This document shows, piece after piece, positions 21,621-30,968 of a stretch of 47,425 nt of DNA (its first letter is position 1; every line of letters begins with the position of its first letter). The position numbers and the translations under genes were made by a program. The stretch lies in NCBI GenBank assembly GCA_016219175.1, contig JACRCD010000041.1, positions 1-47,425 on the forward strand, given 5' to 3'. Under the pieces are notes generated by a model that was not told where the DNA came from, did not search any database, and saw only the letters and a program-made list of their open reading frames with translations. The stretch is from Deltaproteobacteria bacterium (GTDB lineage: Bacteria > Desulfobacterota > Desulfobulbia > Desulfobulbales > SURF-16).

Positions 21621-22622
21621 ATGGTTAATATGGAAAACAAGCCCAAATTCCGTCCCAACCCTAAACTGAAACTCATGGATCAGGTTCGTGAGTTTCTTCG
21701 GTACCATCATTACGCTTATCGCACCGAGCAGACATATTGCCAGTGGATTCTTCGCTATATATATCATTTCGGCGGCAAGACGCATCCGGCCAGCCTCGGA
21801 GCGAAGGACGTCGAAGGTTTTCTGTCCCATCTCGCCACCGAAGGCAAGGTGTCAGCCTCGACCCAACGGCAGGCCTTGAACGCCCTCGTTTTTCTTTACC
21901 GTGATATCCTTGATAAGCCCATTGAGGGCGAGATCGCTCCGGTTCGCAGCAAACGGTTGGCCACGCCGCCCACCGTGCTCACGCAGAGTGAAATCATGCG
22001 CCTGCTTTCCGCCATGGAGGGTAAACACGCCCTTATGGCCAAGGTTCTTTACGGGGCCGGCCTGCGCCTCATGGAATGCATCCGGCTGCGCATTCAGGAC
22101 GTGGACTTCGGCCAGAACCTTATCTTTGTGCGGGGCGGCAAGGGCGGCAAGGACCGCACCACTGTCCTGCCCCGGAACCTGCGTAACGAACTGCACGCTC
22201 ACATTGAGGATGTGAAGGGGCTGCATCACCGGGACCTGGTGGCGGGTTTCGGAGAAGTTTATATCCCCGAGGCCCTTGCCAGAAAATACCCTAATGCCGC
22301 GCGGGAAGCCGGCTGGCAATGGGTTTTTCCGGGGAGGCAGCGGTCCATCGATCCTCGTTCCGGCAAGGAAATGCGCCATCATGTCATCGAATCCGGTCTG
22401 CAGAAGGCGGTCAAACTGGCCCGTCAGCGGGCCAAGATCGACAAGAAGATCGGTTGTCATACCCTGCGGCACAGCTTTGCCACCCACATGCTGGAACAGG
22501 GGGTGAACATCCGGGTGCTTCAGGATCTCCTCGGGCATGCCGACGTGAAGACAACCGAAATTTACACCCATGTCATGGAGCGCGATATTCAACGCCTGCA
22601 AAGTCCCCTCGATCGTCTGTAG
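21621..22622 (+). CDS. intI: integron integrase IntI
   Basis: This 333-residue tyrosine recombinase has an N-terminal SAM-like binding domain (YRTEQTYCQWILRYIYHFG) and all catalytic residues: R149 in YGAGLRLMECIRLRIQDVD, H280 and R283 in HTLRHSFATHMLEQGVN, H306 in LLGHADVKTTEIY and Y315. The insert that sets IntI apart from XerC/D is present at about 215-236 (IPEALARKYPNAAREAGWQWVFP). IntI joins attI and attC sites to capture, excise and shuffle cassettes. Its orientation, away from the array, is the usual one. The length is normal and no frameshift is seen, so it is probably active. The ATG at 21621 has no clear ribosome site. Confidence 0.97.
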   Translation: MVNMENKPKFRPNPKLKLMDQVREFLRYHHYAYRTEQTYCQWILRYIYHFGGKTHPASLGAKDVEGFLSHLATEGKVSASTQRQALNALVFLYRDILDKPIEGEIAPVRSKRLATPPTVLTQSEIMRLLSAMEGKHALMAKVLYGAGLRLMECIRLRIQDVDFGQNLIFVRGGKGGKDRTTVLPRNLRNELHAHIEDVKGLHHRDLVAGFGEVYIPEALARKYPNAAREAGWQWVFPGRQRSIDPRSGKEMRHHVIESGLQKAVKLARQRAKIDKKIGCHTLRHSFATHMLEQGVNIRVLQDLLGHADVKTTEIYTHVMERDIQRLQSPLDRL

Positions 22623-22686
22623 CCGTTTGGCGCGGGTAATGCCTCAGTCTTTGCAGTTTTTTTGTCTATATATATGTCAGATCCTA

Positions 22687-22700
22687 ACCTGATATCAGGT
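22687..22700. promoter_or_regulatory. 14-base perfect palindrome upstream of tamB
   Basis: ACCTGATATCAGGT lies in the 177-base gap between intI and tamB, next to an AT-rich TATATATAT stretch. It could be an operator for a dimeric repressor acting on tamB; no regulator can be named. Confidence 0.3.
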
Positions 22701-22799
22701 AATGTCAAGAAAAAAATAGGGCTATTCGTCTGTTATCCTCGTTTGTTTGGTGCAGAGGATAAAACTGTTATGGTTGGTTTGTTCTGATCAGGATTTTCG

Positions 22800-25700
22800 A
22801 TGTCAAAAAAACGTATTTTTCTTCTGCTCGCGGTTTTGCTGGCCGTGGTCTGCCTGCTGGCCTCGCTGCCCTCCCTGGGCAAGCTGGTGGTGGAGCAGGC
22901 CGGGGCGCGGCTCGGGCTTGCGCTCAGGGTGGGGGGGATCGGCGGCAACTTGGTAAATCACCTCACCCTGGCCCGTCTGGAAGGGGTGCGGAGGGACGAT
23001 ACCCAGCCTCGCGTAGAGTTTTCCGCCGTTGATGTGCGGCTTGATTATTCCCTGCTGACTCTGCTGAACGGGCTTGATACATTCCTTGCTCATCTGAAAA
23101 TTGAGGCCGCCCAGGCGCGCCTGGCCGTTGATATTCCCGCCCCGCCTGATTCCTCCACGGATGCAGCCACGGGGGAAACCGTTATCCTGCCCGCTGTGCT
23201 GCCGGTTTTTAGCGTAAACGATGTTGATCTGGAAATCCGCCAGGGAGATTATACCGTGGCCGTTACGGATGCGTCCCTGCATATCGGCCCGCTAGATGTC
23301 CGGTCCGGACAGCCCGTGCGGATTAACATTCCCGGGGTGTGGCTTGAGGTGAAGGGCCAGAAAAAACTTGAGACCTCCTGCCAGCTTACAATGCGCTATA
23401 CCGCGGACGCCTTGCATATCGACGAGCTGACAACGCCGGACAAGCTCGCCGCCGTGCAGGGTTCCGTGGTTTGGGGCCGTGGCGGGCAGCCGCCTGGTTT
23501 TACACTGCGGGCCGATCTCGGCGGCGGGCGGTTGCGGGGTTCCGGCACGCTCGCCCCTGGGGCAACCAGTCTGGAGATAAAGCTTGAAGACCTGGATGTG
23601 GCGGAGCTGGCCCGGTTGCTGCACTTTGTTGATTTCCCCGTGGCGGGCAAACTTTCCGGCAACCTTGCCTCGCGCATCACCCCCGGCGAAACAGGCTTGC
23701 CCCCGGTGGATATGGAGCTTGAACTGTCGGCAGGCAAGGTGCGGGGCGAAAAAACCGAGGTTCGTCTGCAAGGCGGCATCAAAAACGACACCCTGATGCT
23801 GTCCGCTCTGTCCGGAAACTTTGGCGCAAACGAGGTTGACCTGGCGGAGGTCTCGCTGCCCCTGGCGTTTTTCGCGGCTCGGGACTGGAGCGGGCTGGGC
23901 AACACTCATATCGGTTCATTCCGGCTTCGCCTGCGCAACATCCCCGCCATCCTGACCGCCCTGGGCCAAGAGCCGCTCAAGCAATCCGTGCCCGCCCATG
24001 TCTTTGAGATCCAGGGCAACATGGGGGAGCAGGTCCTAAAAATCGCCAGGGGTGACCTGCGGGCAGGATCCAATTCCGCCCTGCTGACCAAGGCGGAACT
24101 CAAAATTCCCGCTCCCGGACAATCATGGCTCGATGCCTCGCTGTCCGGCGGTTTGCAACTGGACCTGGCTGATCTCCAGGCGGCCTCCGCGCTGCTTAAC
24201 CTTCCTGAAATGGCGGGAACCCTGGAGGGGAGCGCGGGCATCACCGGCTCACTGCGCAAACCGGTGGGCGATATTGCTTTGCAGGCCAAGGAGCTGGCCT
24301 ATGGCCGCTGTGTTGTCGGCGAGGCCCGGATCAAGGGGCAATCGGACAGCGCGCGGCTTAAGGTCGAGTCCCTGTTGCTGCAAAATGGCTCCGACACCCT
24401 CACGGCCAGGGGCGTTTATGCCCTGGCGGACAACAAGATTGTAGATATTGAGGGGCAATTGTCCATTCACGAGCTGGCCGGCTACGCGGAAACATGTCCG
24501 GGCTTGCCCACCCCGCTTGCCGGCAGGGTGGAGGCAAGCGTCGCCACCCTGGCCACCGGGGAGCAGCAGCTTCATGTCTCCCTGCATGACGGTTCCGTGG
24601 CCGGTTATGGGCTGGCCGCAATGACAGCCGAATTCACCACTGACTGGCGCAATTTCACGGTGGCCCAGGCGATGCTCGACACGGATCAGGGCAAAGCGGT
24701 TTTTTCCGGCCTTGCCCACCATGAACAGGCCGGGAAACTCATCAGGATGAATTTTGACCAGCTCGTTTTGTCACGGAAAAACAGCAGCTTTAGTCTGACT
24801 CAACCCGTTTCAGCCGTATTCACCTATGGGGATAACCCGGCCCTGGACATGGACGAGGCCGTGTTGCGCGGCGAGCAGGGGACCATCGCCATGCAGGGAC
24901 GACTCGATCTCCATGGCGAGAGCTCCTTTCAGGCGGAGAGCGCCAATCTTTCCAGCCGCGGCTGGCTTGACGGGCTCATCGGCCCTGGCTATCATTTCAG
25001 CGGCGCTGACCTTGCCTTGACTGTCGAGGGGCCGCTTGTCGCCCCCCGGGGTACTCTCTCCGGAGCGGTAGCCGAGCTCAAGTGCCCGCAGCCTTCCGTG
25101 CCGTTTGGCGCCGCCCTGGCCCTCGGCTATTCTCCCGCGGGGCTGAAGGTGGAAAAGCTCCTGCTGGCCACGGCAAACGGAGAGAAAATCTCCCTTGAGG
25201 GGATGCTGCCCTATGACCCCCTGCGGGAAAACCCTTTTCTGCCTGACCCGCTTTCCGTCAAGGGGTATATCGAACTGCCCGCCCCCCGGGCAGACGGCGC
25301 CGGGGACGGACCCGGTCAAGCGGCCAAGGGGGAGCTTCGTAATGAATTTGTCCTGGACGGCGCCTGGGAGCAGCCCGCGGGCAGGTTCAGGGTCAAGGGC
25401 GCCAACCTCACCCTGGCCCAGTTCATCAAGCATGGGCCGGACGAGCCGGTGGCCATCGACTGTGATCTGCGTCTCAATGCGGGCAAACTTGTCGCGCGGG
25501 AATTCTCCCTGTCCTCTCCCTCCTTTACCCTGCGCGCCAAGGGGGCCTGGTCCGGTATCCCGTCGCTTGCCGAGCTTGCCGCCCGGTTGCCGGACCAGCT
25601 GCCCGGCAAGGTTGACCTGGAAGCCCAACTGCACATGCCTGAAACAGGCTGGCTTGCTCCCTACCTGGGCGGGGTGCGGCGGCTCTCCGGGGTGATGGAC

Positions 25701-26858
25701 GTCACCCTGAAGGCTGAAGGAGCTGCGGCCCGGCCGCTTCTTACCGGGGACATGAAGTTTGCCGGCGGCAGCATCGGACTGGAGAACCCCGGCTACCCTT
25801 CCCTGGAAAAGCTTGAGCTGCGGGCTGATCTGGAGCGGGATGTCATTACCCTGCGGAAATTTACCGGTTCTTTCGGCGGGGCGCCCTTTCAGGCCACGGG
25901 CGATGTCACGCTGCAAGGTGCAGACGGACCTTACGTCAACTGTCAGATTATCGGCAATAATTTTCTCTTTTACCGGGACGAGTCCATGAAGATCCGCGCC
26001 GATGCCGATCTGCTGCTTAAGGGGAATTTAAGCAAGCCGGCCCTCACCGGCAAAATCAACATTACGGACGGCGGTTACCGGAAAAATATCGATTTTCTCA
26101 GCCTGTTTAAGGGATCAGGCAAACCCAGGAGCGAACCGGGGTTGCAGCTTTTTTCCCTTGATAAATCTCCCTGGCGCGACATGAGTTTCGAGGTGCGGAT
26201 CAGCTCCGAGGAACCCTTTGTGATCGCCAACAACATGGCCAAGGGCGCTGTCCGCCCAACCCTGCTGTTGACGGGCACGGGCAATCTGCCGGTGCTGACC
26301 GGCCGGATTTTTGTCGATCCGACCAGAATTAATGTGCCGGCGGGCAGGATCAGTGTGGAATCCGGGGTCATCCAATTTCCGGAAAATGATCCGGGCCGGG
26401 TAACCTTTGACATGACAGCCCGATCCCGGCTGGCGGGCTATGATATCACCATGATTTTTCAGGGCACGCCGGATGAGCCGGCCATCACCCTCTCCTCGGA
26501 TCCCCCCCTGCCCGAAGAGGATCTGCTGCTGCTGGTGCTCACCGGACAGCCGCCGGTATCGACGAAAGAGGGAGGCAGACGGGTCATGGCCAACATGAAC
26601 ACGGCGGTCTATCTCGGCCAGGGTTTGCTGGCCAACTGGTTCGGGGGCGGGGAGGCTGAAAGCGAGGAGACCGTGCTCGACCGGTTTGAATTTGACTTCG
26701 GCCGCAAGCTGACCAAGACCGGGCAGGAGACGGTTGAGGCGCAGTTTCGGCTGATCGAAGGATTTTTTCTGGCCGGAGACCGGCTTTACCTTACCAGTGA
26801 AAAAGATGTGTATGATAACTTGAATTTCGGGGTTAAGATCGTCTTTCGCTTTCGTTGA
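22800..26858 (+). CDS. tamB: TamB-like translocation and assembly module protein
   Basis: This 1352-residue protein has an N-terminal signal anchor (residues 4-24) and a very long body of amphipathic beta-strands typical of the AsmA/TamB superfamily, which form a groove for lipid transfer or barrel assembly across the periplasm. The C-terminal TamB (DUF490) domain is clear: TLLLTGTGNLPVLTGRIFVDPTRINVPAGRI, then FQGTPDEPAITLSSDPPLPEEDLLLLVLTG, and a final NLNFGVKIVFRFR strand. Partner tamA follows downstream, after a gap with two repeat elements; in many genomes the order is tamA then tamB. AGGA precedes the ATG by about seven bases. Confidence 0.9.
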   Translation: MSKKRIFLLLAVLLAVVCLLASLPSLGKLVVEQAGARLGLALRVGGIGGNLVNHLTLARLEGVRRDDTQPRVEFSAVDVRLDYSLLTLLNGLDTFLAHLKIEAAQARLAVDIPAPPDSSTDAATGETVILPAVLPVFSVNDVDLEIRQGDYTVAVTDASLHIGPLDVRSGQPVRINIPGVWLEVKGQKKLETSCQLTMRYTADALHIDELTTPDKLAAVQGSVVWGRGGQPPGFTLRADLGGGRLRGSGTLAPGATSLEIKLEDLDVAELARLLHFVDFPVAGKLSGNLASRITPGETGLPPVDMELELSAGKVRGEKTEVRLQGGIKNDTLMLSALSGNFGANEVDLAEVSLPLAFFAARDWSGLGNTHIGSFRLRLRNIPAILTALGQEPLKQSVPAHVFEIQGNMGEQVLKIARGDLRAGSNSALLTKAELKIPAPGQSWLDASLSGGLQLDLADLQAASALLNLPEMAGTLEGSAGITGSLRKPVGDIALQAKELAYGRCVVGEARIKGQSDSARLKVESLLLQNGSDTLTARGVYALADNKIVDIEGQLSIHELAGYAETCPGLPTPLAGRVEASVATLATGEQQLHVSLHDGSVAGYGLAAMTAEFTTDWRNFTVAQAMLDTDQGKAVFSGLAHHEQAGKLIRMNFDQLVLSRKNSSFSLTQPVSAVFTYGDNPALDMDEAVLRGEQGTIAMQGRLDLHGESSFQAESANLSSRGWLDGLIGPGYHFSGADLALTVEGPLVAPRGTLSGAVAELKCPQPSVPFGAALALGYSPAGLKVEKLLLATANGEKISLEGMLPYDPLRENPFLPDPLSVKGYIELPAPRADGAGDGPGQAAKGELRNEFVLDGAWEQPAGRFRVKGANLTLAQFIKHGPDEPVAIDCDLRLNAGKLVAREFSLSSPSFTLRAKGAWSGIPSLAELAARLPDQLPGKVDLEAQLHMPETGWLAPYLGGVRRLSGVMDVTLKAEGAAARPLLTGDMKFAGGSIGLENPGYPSLEKLELRADLERDVITLRKFTGSFGGAPFQATGDVTLQGADGPYVNCQIIGNNFLFYRDESMKIRADADLLLKGNLSKPALTGKINITDGGYRKNIDFLSLFKGSGKPRSEPGLQLFSLDKSPWRDMSFEVRISSEEPFVIANNMAKGAVRPTLLLTGTGNLPVLTGRIFVDPTRINVPAGRISVESGVIQFPENDPGRVTFDMTARSRLAGYDITMIFQGTPDEPAITLSSDPPLPEEDLLLLVLTGQPPVSTKEGGRRVMANMNTAVYLGQGLLANWFGGGEAESEETVLDRFEFDFGRKLTKTGQETVEAQFRLIEGFFLAGDRLYLTSEKDVYDNLNFGVKIVFRFR

Positions 26859-26869
26859 AAATGTGATTA

Positions 26870-26922
26870 GGCTGTAGACTATTAGACTATTAGGGGGCGC
26901 ATGCGGTTGCAAGTCTACAGCC
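26870..26922. repeat. 11-base inverted repeat after tamB
   Basis: GGCTGTAGACT (26870-26880) and AGTCTACAGCC (26912-26922) are perfect complements with a 31-base loop. It lies 11 bases after the tamB stop; no T-tract follows, so it may be an intergenic palindrome or mRNA 3' stem rather than an intrinsic terminator. Confidence 0.45.
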
Positions 26923-26940
26923 CAAACAACCTGGATAAGC

Positions 26941-27073
26941 GAGATTCTTGCAAAATAAGCAAAAGAGTGCTTCCTGTCATTTCGACCGAAGGGAGAAATC
27001 TAATAAAATTAAAGCACTTAAAGATTCCTCACTACGTTCGGAATGACACTCAAGTTCATTTTGTAAGAGCCTC
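26941..27073. mobile_element. MITE-like element, copy 2 (TSD AAGC/AAGT)
   Basis: The ends GAGATTCTTGCAAAATAAGC and TTCATTTTGTAAGAGCCTC are inverted repeats with a few changes. The interior (CTGTCATTTCGACC ... GGAATGACACTC) matches copies 3 and 4. Flanking AAGC and AAGT form an imperfect 4-base duplication. Confidence 0.75.
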
Positions 27074-27077
27074 AAGT

Positions 27078-27260
27078 TTGATGAACTCGTAAAAAGTCGG
27101 CGACAAAGCCCGGATGGCTAAGTAACAAAATTCGATATACAAGGCGTAGTATATTTTTGAGAGTGAGGCTATACATGTGGTATGCCGAACGAACAAAAAT
27201 ATGCTACAACGCAGTAGATCGGATTTATGCCCTTCAGGGTATTTTTTACGACGCCATCAA
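27078..27260. repeat. inverted-repeat element family 2, copy A
   Basis: TTGATGAACTCGTAAAAAGT at the left end and the complement of TTGATGGCGTCGTAAAAAAT at the right bound about 183 bases. Both halves (GGATGGCTAAG ... CGATATACAAGGCG and GTAGATCGGATTTATGCCC) recur in opposite orientation at 35259-35421. It ends ten bases before the tamA ribosome site region. Confidence 0.7.
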
Positions 27261-27276
27261 GTTTAAGGAATAATTC

Positions 27277-29385
27277 GTGATCCGAGCCTTGACCGTCACC
27301 TTCCTGGGAATTCTGCTTCTGCTGCTTCCGCTGCTGCCGGGCCGGGCTGCGGCCGATGGACAGGATTCCTGGCGATTGGCCTTTCAGGGCAACGCCCACC
27401 TGGCGGAAAGCGTCCTGCGGGAAGCGGTGGCGGAGGAGCTGGCTGATTTTTCCCGGGCGGAATTTCCTGAAACAATGGCGGACGATGCCGCCTTTCTCCT
27501 GGAAAGCGCCTACAAAAAGCAAGGCTATGCCTTTGCCAAGGTTTCCTACGGGATTTTCGCGGAGCCGGACGGGACACGCCTGCAGTTCAACATCAGCGAA
27601 GGGGTGCTGGTTGAGGTCGCAAGCCTGGTTATTTACGGCAACAGCGCTTTTGCCACTGATGAACTGCTCGCCTTTTTCGCGGAGAAAGACGACGATGTTT
27701 TCGGGTCTGACTTTCATCGTTTTGTGGAGTCCGATATCCGCGACGCCCTGGCCGGTATCGCGGATTTCTATAAGGGAGAGGGATTCCTGCGGGTCGCCAT
27801 CGATGAACCTGTTTTTCTCTTCAGCGAGGATCGCAGCCGGGTCGAGGTGCGGCTCACCATTCAGGAAGGAGAAAAGACCACGGTGGGCGCCATCGGTTTC
27901 CTGGGGGATATCCTGGAAGAGGCGCGGCCCGAGCTGGATAAGCTGACCGCGGACATGACGGGCAAGCCGCTGGTCGGCCGCCGTAAACTGATGCTGCGCA
28001 GCGGGGTGCAGGAGGTGTACGGCAATCTGGGCTACCCGGACGCCAAGATCGATATCAAGGAGAAAAGAAGCGATTCATCCGCCGCGGTTGATCTGGTCTG
28101 CACCGTGATCAGCGGTCCGCGGGTGACCATCGGGGCCATCAGGGTGTCCGGCAACACCCGGACCGAAACGGACTTTATCCTGCAACGGCTGGCCCTCCAG
28201 GAAGGGGAGCAGTTCAGCAGCTTGAAAAAACGGGAAAGTTTCCGGAGGCTCTATCAGACGGGTTTGTTCAGTAAGGTTGCCATTGTGCTGGCCGAGGGGC
28301 TCAGCGAGACGGAAAGGCTTCTCGAAGTGCAGGTGGAAGAGACACTGTCCCGGGAAATCTTTTTCCAGGCCGGCTGGGGCTCGTATGAATTTCTGCGGGG
28401 CAGCTCCGGTTTTCAGGACAATAACATATTCGGCAGCGGCCGGGTTTTCCGGGCCGAGGTCGGCGGATCGATTAAAAGCGCCAATGTCGAGGCCGCAATC
28501 AGGGACCCGTGGATTTTAGGCAGCGATATCACCGCGGATCTGCCCGTCTTTTACCGCTACCGGGAAGAGCCGTCATTCACCAGCGAAGAGATCGGCTTGT
28601 CCATGCTGCTGGTTAAGGATCTGCGCAAGGATCTGTCGGTTACCATGGGCTATCTCTACAGCAGCACCAAGACCAAGGATATTACCGCCCTGGAGGTCAT
28701 AGCGCCGGAGAGCGATTATACGGTGGCCAGCATCAAGCTGCAGACAACCCTTGACAACAGAAACGACATATTCTTCCCCACCGGCGGCAGGAAAATTTCC
28801 GCGGTTGCGGAGATCGCCGAACCCTCCATGGGCAGCGGGCTCTCCTTTTACCGGTTCAATTTCGGGGCCCGGCAGTTCTACCCGCTCGGCAAAAAAAATA
28901 CCCTGGCCCTGCATTATGAAACCGGCGCTATCTTTCCGGGACGCAATCAGGTCATCATCCCCATTGGCGAGCGTTTTTTTAACGGCGGCGAGAACACCGT
29001 CCGCAGTTTCCAGGAGTCCGAACTGGGGCCCAAGGACTCTTCCGGCGATCCCCTGGGCGGCCTGGCCTTCAACGTCTTTTCCGTGGAGATGCGCCGTCTG
29101 CTGACCGACCGTCTGGCTGCCTCTCTTTTTATGGATTACGGCAATGTCGCCCCGAACCTCTCCCCGGAAGAGGACGAGCAGCGACCCTTTACCGACCGCC
29201 AGGCGGTCATCGACAGGACCTTAAGCGATTACTTCAGCGACTTCCGGCCGGGCCTGGGGGCGGGGGTTCAGTATCTGCTGCCGGTAGGGCCGGCCCGGCT
29301 GGATTTTGCCTGGAATCCGGCTCAGGATAAAGATAGAGAGGAAGACAACGTCACGGTTCATTTCAGCATCGGCATGGCTTTTTAG
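27277..29385 (+). CDS. tamA: TamA/BamA-family outer membrane barrel protein
   Basis: This 702-residue protein has a signal peptide (LTVTFLGILLLLLPLLPGRAAA), several POTRA domains (about residues 30-360; GVLVEVASLVIYGNSAF and VTIGAIRVSGNTRTETDFILQRL are typical) and a C-terminal Omp85 barrel. The barrel shows NRNDIFFPTGGRKISAV, an RFFNGGENTVRSFQESELGP motif (L6-like, normally VRGY/F) and a final phenylalanine in HFSIGMAF. It inserts or exports outer-membrane proteins, presumably with TamB. It starts at a GTG with AAGGAA upstream. Two repeat elements separate it from tamB. Confidence 0.88.
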   Translation: MIRALTVTFLGILLLLLPLLPGRAAADGQDSWRLAFQGNAHLAESVLREAVAEELADFSRAEFPETMADDAAFLLESAYKKQGYAFAKVSYGIFAEPDGTRLQFNISEGVLVEVASLVIYGNSAFATDELLAFFAEKDDDVFGSDFHRFVESDIRDALAGIADFYKGEGFLRVAIDEPVFLFSEDRSRVEVRLTIQEGEKTTVGAIGFLGDILEEARPELDKLTADMTGKPLVGRRKLMLRSGVQEVYGNLGYPDAKIDIKEKRSDSSAAVDLVCTVISGPRVTIGAIRVSGNTRTETDFILQRLALQEGEQFSSLKKRESFRRLYQTGLFSKVAIVLAEGLSETERLLEVQVEETLSREIFFQAGWGSYEFLRGSSGFQDNNIFGSGRVFRAEVGGSIKSANVEAAIRDPWILGSDITADLPVFYRYREEPSFTSEEIGLSMLLVKDLRKDLSVTMGYLYSSTKTKDITALEVIAPESDYTVASIKLQTTLDNRNDIFFPTGGRKISAVAEIAEPSMGSGLSFYRFNFGARQFYPLGKKNTLALHYETGAIFPGRNQVIIPIGERFFNGGENTVRSFQESELGPKDSSGDPLGGLAFNVFSVEMRRLLTDRLAASLFMDYGNVAPNLSPEEDEQRPFTDRQAVIDRTLSDYFSDFRPGLGAGVQYLLPVGPARLDFAWNPAQDKDREEDNVTVHFSIGMAF

Positions 29386-29424
29386 CCATAGGCAACGGGT
29401 GACAAAGCCATGCCGCCCAGCCGC

Positions 29425-29505
29425 GTGGGCACGATGAACCCGTGCCCACCCTTCTACCAGACAGAGCACGCCGTCAAGGGTGCGCAACGCCGTTTTGTTG
29501 CGCGC
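29425..29505. repeat. paired palindromes, copy 1
   Basis: GTGGGCACG (29425-29433) / CGTGCCCAC (29441-29449) and GGTGCGCAAC (29479-29488) / GTTGCGCGC (29497-29505) form two hairpins between the convergent tamA and permease genes. The same pair recurs at 33409-33484. They may end transcription from both sides or be REP-type repeats. Confidence 0.6.
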
Positions 29506-29512
29506 GCGAAAA

Positions 29513-30745
29513 CTAGTAAAAAGCCGCCGCCAGGCCGTAGAGGGCCAAAACCAGCAGGGACATGAGCGTTATTGGCACACCAACCAGGGCATGCTCCCTG
29601 AAGCTGATGTCAATACCCAGTTTTTTGGCCTGTTCAATGACAATGAGGTTGGCGATGCTGCCGATCAGCAGCAGGTTGCCGGCAAAGGTGCTGGACAGGG
29701 CCAGTACGTACCATTGCCGGGGCTCGGCGGGATCAAGGAAGTGGATGAGCAGCATGACGGCGGGCACGTTGCTGACCAGATTGCTCATGACGGTGGAGAC
29801 AGCCGCCAGGTTGGGGAGATCCGTCAGCCGGAAACCAAGGGTGCTGACCCAGTCGATGAGCCGGGCCGGAATATTTTCGCCGGCAATGCCCCGCACCACG
29901 ATAAAGAGGGCGCAGAACAGGGTGATGAGATGCCAATCCACCAGCTCCATCATCTGCCGGGAATGCATTTTCCGGCTGCAGAGCAGCAGTCCCGCCACGG
30001 TGATGGCGGATAGTTCCCGGGGAATGTCCGTAAAGAAAAGTCCCAGCAGCACGGCCGCGGCAACGAGCCCCTTGGTGGTCTGCCACAGGTTGAATTCGGG
30101 CCAGGGGACCGGCGATGCCGGCGCGGCCTGAGCAACGACGCCGGCAAAGCGGTTGCGGTACACGGCGCAGATGATGAAGTAGGAACCGGCCAGGGAGAGC
30201 AGGGCGGGCGGTCCGCACCAGAACAGGAAATGGTCAAAGCGGAGGCGCCCGACCTGGCCGATGAGCATGTTCTGCGGATTGCCGATGATGGTGGCCGCCG
30301 AGCCGATGTTGCTGGCCGCGGCCAGCCCCAGCAGAAAGGGCAGGGGGTTGAGTCCGGCCCTGGTCAGGGCCAGGGCCAGCACCGGGGTGAAGGCGAGACA
30401 GATGATATCGTTGGCCAAGAGCGCTGACAGCAGGGCGGCCAGCACCATGCTGATGAGCAGAAAGCGGCGGGGGCGGTCAAGCAGAGCCAGACAGCGGGAG
30501 GCGACCCAGGTATAAAACCCGCCGAGCCGGAGCTGGGCGGAGAGGATCATCAGGGCGTAAAGCAGGACGATGGTCGGCAGATCGATGGCCTGCAGGGCGG
30601 TACCGAGGGGCACCGCCCCGCTGGTGATCATGAGGATGGCGCCGAGCAGGGCGATGCCGGTCCGGTCGAGGTTCAGGCCCGGCACCCGTCCCAATGCCAC
30701 CCCCAGGTAGGTGAGGATGAAGATGATGGTGGTCAGCGAGGGCAT
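29513..30745 (-). CDS. SLC13/ArsB-NhaD type permease
   Basis: This 410-residue inner-membrane transporter has about ten to eleven hydrophobic segments. The signature of the ion-transporter (citrate/arsenite/Na+:H+) superfamily is present: LLANDIICLAFTPVLALAL and SNIGSAATIIGNPQNMLIG, plus a second, C-terminal half SNLVSNVPAVMLLIHFLDP. These two N-x-P/G hairpins form the substrate site. The substrate (dicarboxylate, arsenite, sulfate or Na+) cannot be told. The length is normal for the family. It is followed, on the same strand upstream, by MITE copy 3 and the MscS gene, so it is probably transcribed alone. Confidence 0.85.
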   Translation of the reverse strand: MPSLTTIIFILTYLGVALGRVPGLNLDRTGIALLGAILMITSGAVPLGTALQAIDLPTIVLLYALMILSAQLRLGGFYTWVASRCLALLDRPRRFLLISMVLAALLSALLANDIICLAFTPVLALALTRAGLNPLPFLLGLAAASNIGSAATIIGNPQNMLIGQVGRLRFDHFLFWCGPPALLSLAGSYFIICAVYRNRFAGVVAQAAPASPVPWPEFNLWQTTKGLVAAAVLLGLFFTDIPRELSAITVAGLLLCSRKMHSRQMMELVDWHLITLFCALFIVVRGIAGENIPARLIDWVSTLGFRLTDLPNLAAVSTVMSNLVSNVPAVMLLIHFLDPAEPRQWYVLALSSTFAGNLLLIGSIANLIVIEQAKKLGIDISFREHALVGVPITLMSLLVLALYGLAAAFY

Positions 30746-30815
30746 GGGCTAGTGTCTTGAATTGTCCCGTAAGTCGGCATACCTATGCCGGCAATTTCCT
30801 GATACTCTCTTTTAT

Positions 30816-30968
30816 GAGGCTCTTGCAAAATAAGCAAAAGAGTGCCTCCTGTCATTTCGAACAGACTCCTGTCATTTCGAGCGAAGGGAGAAATCTAATA
30901 AAATCAATGCAGTTAAAGATTCCTCACTGCGTTCGGAATGACACTCAAGTTCATTTTGCAAGAGCCTC
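30816..30968. mobile_element. MITE-like element, copy 3 (TSD TTAT)
   Basis: The ends GAGGCTCTTGCAAAATAAGC and TTCATTTTGCAAGAGCCTC are inverted repeats. TTAT stands on both sides (30812-30815 and 30969-30972). The right end meets the stop codon of the MscS gene, so the insertion occurred at the very end of that gene. An internal duplication of TCCTGTCATTTCGA is present. Confidence 0.8.

Noticed and set aside
24810-25916. A 368-codon minus-strand frame in tamB
   Set aside because: Antisense shadow of a coherent TamB reading frame in high-GC DNA.
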